From positions 1-6,465 of the forward strand of contig JAIPEK010000131.1 of NCBI GenBank assembly GCA_021737205.1: a stretch of 6,465 nt of DNA, in the 5' to 3' direction. The notes beneath the pieces were generated by a model, which saw only the letters and a program-made list of their open reading frames with translations, was not told the DNA's origin and searched no databases. Shown here piece by piece: positions 1 to 5,556 of the stretch. Position 1 is the stretch's first letter. Each line of letters starts with the position of its first letter. Origin of the DNA: Desulfarculaceae bacterium. Lineage in GTDB: Bacteria; Desulfobacterota; Desulfobacteria; Desulfobacterales; Desulfobacteraceae. Made by a program: the position numbers and the translations under genes.

Positions 1-136
1 GAATGAATGTACCGCCGCTCCGTGTAGCGGCATGCTTGGTGATCGCCGCCGTCAGCGTGGTCTTGCCGTGATCTATATGACCGATCGTCCCTATGTTGAC
101 ATGCGGCTTCGTCCGCTCGTATTTTTCCTTAGCCAT
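1..136 (-). CDS. tuf: Elongation factor Tu, N-terminal fragment (3' end outside window)
   Basis: EF-Tu is the GTPase that carries aminoacyl-tRNA to the ribosomal A site. Only the first 45 codons are in the window. They begin 'MAKEKYERTKPHVNIGTIG' and include the G1/P-loop 'GHIDHGKT' (19-26) followed by 'TLTAAITK', diagnostic for EF-Tu. EF-G would instead show 'AHIDAGKTT' after a different N-terminus. Switch I and later motifs are beyond the edge. The stretch after Lys34 ('HAATRSGGTFI') is in the region that varies between phyla. It is 48 bases downstream of rpsG with no fusA between, and probably shares the rpsL transcript. Whether it is the only tuf copy cannot be told. Confidence 0.95.
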   Translation of the reverse strand, partial: MAKEKYERTKPHVNIGTIGHIDHGKTTLTAAITKHAATRSGGTFI

Positions 137-145
137 TTCTTAGAT

Positions 146-150
146 CCTCC
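146..150 (-). promoter_or_regulatory. tuf ribosome binding site
   Basis: GGAGG lies 9 bases before the ATG at 134-136, the strongest Shine-Dalgarno in the window, as expected for a very abundant protein. It fixes the EF-Tu start in agreement with the conserved N-terminus. Confidence 0.85.
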
Positions 151-184
151 CTGGAATATTAATCAGGTCAATTCAAAAATTTAT

Positions 185-652
185 TTACCATTTAAAATGG
201 GCGAACGCCTTGTTTGCTTCGGCCATTTTATGCGTATCCTCTTTCTTCCGGATGGACCCGCCCCGCTCATTGTATGCATCCAGAAACTCTCCGGCGAGTT
301 TGGTGGCCATCCCTTTTTCAGAACGCGCCCTGCTGTATCTCACCATCCATCTGAAGGCAAGGGCGGTCTGTCTTGAATACTTGATTTCCGTGGGAACCTG
401 ATATGTCGATCCGCCGACTCTCCTGGATTTTACTTCCAGAGCCGGCCTGACGTTGTCCACCGCTTTTTCGAAAACTTTCAGTGCAGGCTCACCGGTCTTG
501 TCTTCCGCAATCGCAAGGGCATCATCCACCAGCTTCTGGGCCACGCTCTTTTTGCCGTCCCTCATAATATAGTTCACAAACTTCTGGACAAGTTTTTCCT
601 CCTTGGCGGCACCCTTCATCAAAAACCCTGTAACAATTTTTTTCCTTGCCAT
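185..652 (-). CDS. rpsG: 30S ribosomal protein S7, divergent N-terminus
   Basis: S7 is a primary 16S rRNA-binding protein that nucleates assembly of the 30S head and lines the E site; in E. coli it also represses its own operon. It has 155 residues, the normal length. The core is canonical: 'KFVNYIMRDGKKSVAQK' (24-40), 'PALEVKSRRVGGSTYQVPTEI' around 70-90, 'RSEKGMA', 'RKKEDTHKMAEANKAFAHFKW' at the end. The first 23 residues are odd: instead of the usual basic start followed by 'LPDPK(F/Y)', the protein reads 'MARKKIVTGFLMKGAAKEEK'. No alternative start exists upstream before rpsL, and neither other frame holds the missing motif, so this is not an obvious frameshift. The start ATG (650-652) is preceded by a modest purine site, GGGGAAG (655-661), at short spacing. 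It lies between rpsL and tuf, where fusA would usually follow. Confidence 0.97.
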   Translation of the reverse strand: MARKKIVTGFLMKGAAKEEKLVQKFVNYIMRDGKKSVAQKLVDDALAIAEDKTGEPALKVFEKAVDNVRPALEVKSRRVGGSTYQVPTEIKYSRQTALAFRWMVRYSRARSEKGMATKLAGEFLDAYNERGGSIRKKEDTHKMAEANKAFAHFKW

Positions 653-696
653 ATCTTCCCCGATCTATTCGATTAAAATCCTAAAAATCCGCAGAA

Positions 697-1068
697 CTAT
701 TTCGGACGCTTGGCGCCGTATTTAGACCTGCCCTGCTTCCGGTCGGTGACACCGAGGGTGTCAAGGGCGCCCCTTACTACATGATACCGGACACCGGGAA
801 GGTCTTTCACCCTTCCGCCCCGGACAAGCACTACTGAATGCTCCTGAAGATTATGCCCCATACCGGGAATATAAGCTGATACCACCATTCCAGTCGTCAA
901 CCGGACCCTTGCAACCTTTCTCAACGCCGAATTCGGTTTTTTCGGGGTCGATGTATACACCCTGGTACAAACCCCCCGCTTCTGGGGTCCGCCCTTCAAA
1001 GCGGGCGTGGTCACCTTTCTCTCAGCCTTTTCTCTTCCTTTTCTAACCAACTGATTAATGGTCGGCAT
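697..1068 (-). CDS. rpsL: 30S ribosomal protein S12
   Basis: S12 sits at the decoding centre of the 30S subunit, where it helps monitor codon-anticodon pairing and contacts EF-Tu and EF-G during the ribosomal cycle. The 123 residues fit the family length. Seen: 'MPTINQLVRKGR' at the N-terminus, 'PQKRGVCTRVYT' (28-39), the loop 'TPKKPNSALRKVARVRLT' (41-58), 'GHNLQEHSVV' (71-80), 'RGGRVKDLPGVRYH' (83-96) and the C-terminal 'RSKYGAKRPK'. Residues classically mutated in streptomycin resistance, K43 and K88 (counting Met as 1), are wild type, and D89, the usual RimO methylthiolation site, is present. Slightly unusual is 'IPGMGHN' with Met70, where many bacteria have Glu or Ile. It is the first gene after the promoter in the rpoC-rpsL gap, ends in TAG, and lies 44 bases before rpsG. 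Confidence 0.98.
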   Translation of the reverse strand: MPTINQLVRKGREKAERKVTTPALKGGPQKRGVCTRVYTSTPKKPNSALRKVARVRLTTGMVVSAYIPGMGHNLQEHSVVLVRGGRVKDLPGVRYHVVRGALDTLGVTDRKQGRSKYGAKRPK

Positions 1069-1081
1069 AATTTCTATACAA

Positions 1082-1087
1082 CTCCTT
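1082..1087 (-). promoter_or_regulatory. rpsL ribosome binding site, widely spaced
   Basis: AAGGAG lies 13 bases before the ATG at 1066-1068. That is longer than the usual 5-9 bases, but it is the only good Shine-Dalgarno in the leader and the conserved S12 N-terminus fixes the start. Confidence 0.7.
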
Positions 1088-1126
1088 ATTGATTAGTCTG
1101 ACCAAGCGTTTACGACAAAATATTTA

Positions 1127-1155
1127 ATAATATTCTTTTTTTTCACTTGTGTCAA
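1127..1155 (-). promoter_or_regulatory. Near-consensus sigma70-type promoter for rpsL-rpsG-tuf
   Basis: In the rpoC-rpsL gap, read on the minus strand, a perfect -35 TTGACA (1150-1155) is separated by 17 bases from TATTAT (1127-1132), five of six matches to the -10 consensus. The spacer contains a run of eight A (1136-1143), and another seven-A run (1158-1164) sits just upstream of the -35, like a proximal UP element. Transcription would start near 1120, giving a leader of about 50 bases before rpsL. The promoter lies wholly between the genes, starting 12 bases after the rpoC stop codon. It implies that the str part has its own promoter in addition to any read-through from rpoBC. I saw no GC-rich hairpin that would end rpoBC transcription here. 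Confidence 0.8.
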
Positions 1156-1167
1156 TATTTTTTTGAT

Positions 1168-4100
1168 TCATACTACCTGTTTCGATGATTGTTCCACCTC
1201 TAAATCACTGTATCCGGGAAATCCGGTTCCGGCAGGAATAATCCGGCCCATGATCACATTTTCTTTCAGCCCTTTCATGTGATCGATGTTTCCTTCTATG
1301 CTCGCCTGGGTAAGCACTTTCGTGGTCTCCTGGAACGAGGCGGCTGACAGGAAGCTGTCCGTGGACAAAGACGCCTTTGTAATCCCGAGAATCAAAGGCT
1401 CGCCATTGGCGGGTTCACCACCCTCCTGCACCACTTTCCGGTTCTGTTCTTCAAATTTGACCCGGTCCACATGCTCATCCGGAACAAAGTTGGTATCACC
1501 TGCACTTTTGATCTTCACCCGGCGCATCATCTGCCGGATAATGACCTCGATATGCTTGTCATTGATCCGGACGCCCTGAAGTCGATATACTTCCTGGACT
1601 TCATCCACCAGGTACTTGGCCAGTTCCACCTCTCCCTTAATATTCATGATGTCCTGGGGATTGGCGCTTCCGGGGACCAGCTGATCTCCTGCTTTCACAT
1701 AATCGCCTTCATAAACGTTCAGGTGTTGCCCTTTCGGAATCAGGTATTCTTTTTTGTCTCCCACGTCCGTAGGGGTCACTATGACTTTCTGGCGACCCTT
1801 GGCTCCTTTTTCAATGCTTACGTTTCCTTCGATCTCGGAGAGAATCGCCGGATCCTTTGGTTTCCGCACCTCGAACAGCTCCGCAACCCTGGGAAGACCG
1901 CCCGTGATATCCTTGGTTTTGGTTGTGGCCCTGGGCAGTTTTGCAATGACGTCCCCGGCCCGGACCTGATCGTCCTCCTCCACCGTGATGATTGCATTGA
2001 CAGGCAGGTAGTATCGAGCCACCGAATCGCTTCCGGGCAGGCGGACACCTTTGCCGTCCTTGTCTTTAATGGTGATTCTCGGCCGGACATCGCTGTAGGC
2101 GCTCTCGATGATGGTACGGCTGGCTTTCCCCGTTACCGGATCGATCTGTTCCTGAACGGTTTTTCCCGCTTCGATATCCGCGAAGCGGACTCTTCCGTCC
2201 ACTTCGGTGATAATCGGTGTAGTAAAAGGATCCCAGCTGGCGATGACATCACCGGGCTCGACAATGTCGCCTTCTTTTTTATGGAGATTCGCACCGTATA
2301 TAATTTCCTCTCTGGCCCGTTCTCTTCCTTCTTCACTTTCGATAATGACACCGCCGCCCTTCCGGTTCATGACTATCAGTTCATTTTCGGCAGTGGTAAC
2401 AAGCTGCAAGCCTTCTCTATATTTCAGATATCCGCCGACCCTGGCCTTGACCTCGGCCACCTCGACTTTCCGGCTTGCGGTTCCGCCGATATGAAACGTC
2501 CGCATGGTAAGCTGAGTTCCGGGCTCCCCGATGGATTGGGCCGCCACGATTCCTACTGCCTGGCCTTTTTCGACTTTTCGTCCGTGGGCCAGATCTCTTC
2601 CGTAGCACCTCTGGCAGACACCGTTCTTTGAACTGCAGGTGAGTACCGAACGGATTTTCACGGACGTGACCCCGGCATCTTCGATTCTTTTAACGACATG
2701 CTCGTCAAGATCGGCTCCCACGCCCACAATGACATCATTGGAATACGGATCACGCACCTCTTCCTGGGTTTTCCTGCCGAGAATTCTCTCTCCGAGACTT
2801 TGTATGATTTCTCCGCCTTCGTACAATGCTTCGATATGAATCCCCATCATGGTTCCGCAGTCCTCTTCGGCCACCATGCAGTCCTGGCCCACATCGGCAA
2901 GCCGCCGGGTGAGGTAACCCGAATTGGCTGTCTTGAGTGCGGTATCCGCCAGACCTTTCCGGGCGCCATGGGTGGAGATGAAGTACTGGAGAACCGAAAG
3001 CCCTTCCCTGAAACATGCGGTAATCGGGTTTTCGATAATTTCTCCGGACGGCTTGGCCATAAGACCCCTCATTCCGGCCAGCTGCCGCATCTGGTCCTTG
3101 TTGCCCCGGGCTCCTGAATCCGCCATCACATACACTGCATTCAGTTTTTCCTCGGACCCTCCCGACTTTTGGCTCCGGGTCGGGTTTTTCATGACCTCCA
3201 TCATCTCCTCTGCAATATCGTCGGTACTCTGGGCCCAGATATCCACGACCTTGTTGTATTTTTCCCCCTGTGTGATGAGACCTTCGGAATACTGCTGTTT
3301 GATGGTGTTCACCTGCTCTTCGGATTTTTTAATGATATCCCACTTTTCCTCCGGGATAATCATGTCGTCCACACATATGGACAGGCCGCCCAGTGTGGAA
3401 TATTTGTAGCCCAGATCCTTGAGCCGGTCCGAGAGGATTACGGTTTCCTTCAACCCGATGTTCCGGTAGGCGTAGTCAATCAGTTCCACAATAGCGGATT
3501 TGTCCATGAGCTTGTTGACGAACCGGAACGGTATCGTGGTCTGTCGCTGCTCCACCTTGAAAATATTGTAAGAGTTGTCGATCCGGATCAAATCCGAGAA
3601 CTGCTCCTCTTTCAGGCCGAAAAGCTGCTCCACGAAAATCTGGGAGACCTGAAAATGATTCTTGAATTCCTTTCGTGTGAGAAGACCGGTGCCGGAATTT
3701 CCTTCGGGATTCTCCATATACCCGGCAATGACGTCTTCAAAGGAAGCGCCCGCCTTGAGCTCTTCAAGGGCTGATTCGCAGTCTTCTTTGGACTCCACCT
3801 GAAAACGGGACAGATTGAGCAGGGTGTCTCCGGGGATGGTTTCCCACAGCAGCATACGGCCGGTGGTTGTTTCATATATCCGGTTTTCGATTCTCACCCG
3901 GATCTTGGCATGCAGGGCAAGCTCTCCGGAATCAAATGCGGCCCGCACTTCCTCCGGGCTTGAAAACGTTATGCCTTCGCCTTTCTGGTTTTTGATCCCG
4001 CGGGTCATATAGTAAATCCCCAGAACGATATCCTGGGTCGGTACAATGATCGGCTTTCCACTTGCCGGCGACAGGATGTTGTTCGTGGACAGCATCATGA

Positions 4101-5544
4101 CCCGCGCTTCCAGCACCCCTTCAAGGGAAAGCGGCACATGAACGGCCATCTGGTCCCCGTCAAAGTCGGCGTTAAATGCCGGACATACCAGCGGATGAAG
4201 CTGGATGGCCTTGCCTTCAATCAGAACCGGCTCAAAGGCCTGAATGCCCAGCCGGTGGAGGGTAGGCGCACGGTTCAGCATTACCGGATACTCTTTGACC
4301 ACGTGTTCCAGGGCATCCCATACCTCGATCTCTTCGCGCTCCACCATCTTTTTGGCGCTCTTGACCGTGGAGACAAGCCCCTTTTGCTCCAGGTAATTGT
4401 AAATAAACGGCTTGAACAATTCCAGCGCCATTTTCTTGGGAATGCCGCACTGGTGAAGCCGCAGTTCCGAACCAACCGTGATGACCGTCCGGCCTGAATA
4501 GTCAACCCGTTTTCCGAGAAGATTCTGCCTGAACCTTCCCTGCTTTCCCTTCAAGGTATCGCTCAGGGACTTGAGCGGCCGTTTGTTCGTCCCGGTAACC
4601 ACTCTGCCGTGCCGTCCATTGTCAAAGAGCACGTCCACCGATTCCTGGAGCATCCGCTTTTCATTCCGGACAATAATATCCGGCGCATGCAGATCCATAA
4701 GCCGCTTGAGCCGGTTATTCCGGTTAATGACCCGCCGGTACAGATCGTTCAGGTCTGAAGTGGCGAAACGTCCGCCTTCGAGAGGCACAAGGGGTCTGAG
4801 ATCAGGCGGCAGAATCGGGCAGGCATCAAAAATCATCCGGGACGGTTCGATGCCGGATTCTATAAACGCGTCGATGACATTGAGCCGCTTGGCCATTTTC
4901 TGCTGCTTGGCAACGGATTTGGTCAGCTTCATGCCCTCTTTGATCTTCCGGTAGGTCTCGTTCAGATCCACGCTGTTCAGCAGTTTGAGAATCGCTTCGG
5001 CCCCGATGTCGGCTTCAAATGTTTCCCCGTATTTTTCAATAGCTTCGAAGTATTCGTCATCGGAAAGAAGCTGCATTTTCTCCAGATCCGTGTCCTTGGG
5101 ATCGATCACGATAAAGGAATCAAAATACAGGACCTTTTCCAGGCTTTTCAAAGTCAGATCCAGCACGTTGCCGATTTTGGAAGGCAGACTCTTGAGAAAC
5201 CAGATATGGGAGACCGGACTGGCGAGCTCGATATGCGCCATGCGCTCCCTGCGGACCTTGGACTGGATCACCTCGACTCCGCATTTTTCACACACCACGC
5301 CCCTGTGCTTCATCCGTTTGTATTTGCCGCAGTTGCACTCGTAGTCTTTGGTGGGGCCGAACACCTTTGCGCAGAAAAGACCGTCTCTTTCAGGTTTAAA
5401 TGTCCTGTAGTTAATGGTCTCCGGCTTTTTAATCTCCCCGTGGGACCATTCCCTGACCTGGTCGGAAGACGCAAGCTTTATCTGAACGCCGCTGTAAAGC
5501 TTGGGATCTTTGGGTTTAGCGAAGAAATCATATATAGTTTCCAA
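1168..5544 (-). CDS. rpoC: RNA polymerase beta' subunit, with an extra parvulin-like insertion
   Basis: This is the 1458-residue beta' subunit of RNA polymerase, which carries the Mg2+-binding active site. Landmarks in order: N-terminal zinc ribbon with C70, C72, C85 and C88; clamp and lid/rudder region; 'NADFDGD' at 458-464 with catalytic D460, D462 and D464; an extra domain at about 572-670; rim-helix region at about 731-785; bridge helix at about 851-886; second zinc site C896, C970, C977 and C980; trigger loop from about 1011 with M1014, R1015 and H1018; a large SI3-type insertion at about 1025-1211; then the conserved C-terminal part ending 'LIPAGTG'-like plus a short acidic tail. E. coli RpoC is about 1407 residues; the surplus comes from the 572-670 block, partly offset by shorter loops. 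The start is TTG (5542-5544), chosen because the conserved N-terminus begins there, a good AAGGAG sits 6 bases upstream, and no in-frame ATG precedes it before a stop. The gene lies 10 bases after rpoB and ends in TGA. Confidence 0.98.
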   Translation of the reverse strand: METIYDFFAKPKDPKLYSGVQIKLASSDQVREWSHGEIKKPETINYRTFKPERDGLFCAKVFGPTKDYECNCGKYKRMKHRGVVCEKCGVEVIQSKVRRERMAHIELASPVSHIWFLKSLPSKIGNVLDLTLKSLEKVLYFDSFIVIDPKDTDLEKMQLLSDDEYFEAIEKYGETFEADIGAEAILKLLNSVDLNETYRKIKEGMKLTKSVAKQQKMAKRLNVIDAFIESGIEPSRMIFDACPILPPDLRPLVPLEGGRFATSDLNDLYRRVINRNNRLKRLMDLHAPDIIVRNEKRMLQESVDVLFDNGRHGRVVTGTNKRPLKSLSDTLKGKQGRFRQNLLGKRVDYSGRTVITVGSELRLHQCGIPKKMALELFKPFIYNYLEQKGLVSTVKSAKKMVEREEIEVWDALEHVVKEYPVMLNRAPTLHRLGIQAFEPVLIEGKAIQLHPLVCPAFNADFDGDQMAVHVPLSLEGVLEARVMMLSTNNILSPASGKPIIVPTQDIVLGIYYMTRGIKNQKGEGITFSSPEEVRAAFDSGELALHAKIRVRIENRIYETTTGRMLLWETIPGDTLLNLSRFQVESKEDCESALEELKAGASFEDVIAGYMENPEGNSGTGLLTRKEFKNHFQVSQIFVEQLFGLKEEQFSDLIRIDNSYNIFKVEQRQTTIPFRFVNKLMDKSAIVELIDYAYRNIGLKETVILSDRLKDLGYKYSTLGGLSICVDDMIIPEEKWDIIKKSEEQVNTIKQQYSEGLITQGEKYNKVVDIWAQSTDDIAEEMMEVMKNPTRSQKSGGSEEKLNAVYVMADSGARGNKDQMRQLAGMRGLMAKPSGEIIENPITACFREGLSVLQYFISTHGARKGLADTALKTANSGYLTRRLADVGQDCMVAEEDCGTMMGIHIEALYEGGEIIQSLGERILGRKTQEEVRDPYSNDVIVGVGADLDEHVVKRIEDAGVTSVKIRSVLTCSSKNGVCQRCYGRDLAHGRKVEKGQAVGIVAAQSIGEPGTQLTMRTFHIGGTASRKVEVAEVKARVGGYLKYREGLQLVTTAENELIVMNRKGGGVIIESEEGRERAREEIIYGANLHKKEGDIVEPGDVIASWDPFTTPIITEVDGRVRFADIEAGKTVQEQIDPVTGKASRTIIESAYSDVRPRITIKDKDGKGVRLPGSDSVARYYLPVNAIITVEEDDQVRAGDVIAKLPRATTKTKDITGGLPRVAELFEVRKPKDPAILSEIEGNVSIEKGAKGRQKVIVTPTDVGDKKEYLIPKGQHLNVYEGDYVKAGDQLVPGSANPQDIMNIKGEVELAKYLVDEVQEVYRLQGVRINDKHIEVIIRQMMRRVKIKSAGDTNFVPDEHVDRVKFEEQNRKVVQEGGEPANGEPLILGITKASLSTDSFLSAASFQETTKVLTQASIEGNIDHMKGLKENVIMGRIIPAGTGFPGYSDLEVEQSSKQVV
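1912..2472 (-). other. SI3-type trigger-loop insertion of RpoC (residues about 1025-1211)
   Basis: Between the first half of the trigger loop ('MRTFHIGG', about 1014-1021) and its continuation ('KDITGGLPRV', 1211-1220) lie about 187 residues matching the large insertion of E. coli beta' known as SI3, which is built from sandwich-barrel hybrid motifs. The clearest anchor is 'WDPFTTPIITEVDGRVRF' (1104-1121), close to the E. coli 'WDPHTMPVITEVSGFVRF' segment. Length and position match E. coli (943-1130) after allowing for the offset made by the upstream extra domain. In E. coli this module moves with trigger-loop folding and influences pausing and cleavage. Boundaries are approximate. Confidence 0.8.
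3535..3831 (-). other. Parvulin/PpiC-like domain inserted in RpoC (residues 572-670)
   Basis: This region encodes about 99 residues that interrupt an otherwise continuous beta' segment. Flanks 'GRMLLWETIP' and 'IPFRFVNKLMDK' match the family sequence 'GR-LL-E-VP..IPF..-NK', which is normally joined by only a few residues. The inserted block has the order of a parvulin rotamase: a short strand (577-583), a helix 'CESALEELKAGASFEDV' (589-605), a Gly/Asn-rich loop 'ENPEGNSGTG' (611-620), 'LLTRKEF', a second helix 'IFVEQLFGLKEEQFSDL' (636-652), and a final strand pair ending 'NSYNIFKVEQR' (657-667). This matches the PpiC pattern 'L..G..F..LA..YS.DP....GG.LG......F..A.F.L..GE.S.P....GYHI.KV...'. 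The catalytic histidines appear replaced (R580 or S579, and N660). The fold assignment is by eye from motif order; the insertion boundaries are firmer than the fold. Confidence 0.75.
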
Positions 5545-5550
5545 TATAAA

Positions 5551-5556
5551 CTCCTT
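5551..5556 (-). promoter_or_regulatory. rpoC ribosome binding site overlapping the rpoB stop codon
   Basis: AAGGAG stands 6 bases before the TTG at 5542-5544, and its first two bases are the last two of the rpoB TAA (5555-5557). The strong site with short spacing supports TTG as the true start and suggests that ribosomes ending rpoB re-initiate on rpoC, keeping the beta and beta' subunits balanced. Confidence 0.85.

Noticed and set aside
1..136. Assignment of the left-edge gene to EF-G (fusA), as expected from the usual operon order
   Set aside because: The P-loop is 'GHIDHGKT' after 'KPHVNIGTI', which is EF-Tu; EF-G has 'AHIDAGKTT' in a different context.
137..184. A promoter in the rpsG-tuf gap, from a TTGACC-like hexamer
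   Set aside because: The only -10-like sequence (TATTCC) is about 7 bases away, far too close for a sigma70 promoter; the gap is better read as an intra-operon spacer with a Shine-Dalgarno.
581..652. A frameshift as the cause of the odd S7 N-terminus
   Set aside because: I translated the other two frames of the first 70 or so bases; one stops early and neither contains a PDP-type motif, so a single indel would not restore a standard N-terminus.
1069..1167. An intrinsic terminator after rpoC, suggested by the T/A runs
   Set aside because: There is no GC-rich inverted repeat before the A/T runs; the runs are part of the promoter region instead.
1471..2631. A 386-codon open frame on the plus strand, opposite rpoC
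   Set aside because: It is fully antisense to highly conserved rpoC coding sequence, has no recognisable motif or good ribosome binding site, and is explained by the base composition of the gene on the other strand. Other shorter plus-strand frames across rpoC and rpoB are rejected for the same reason.
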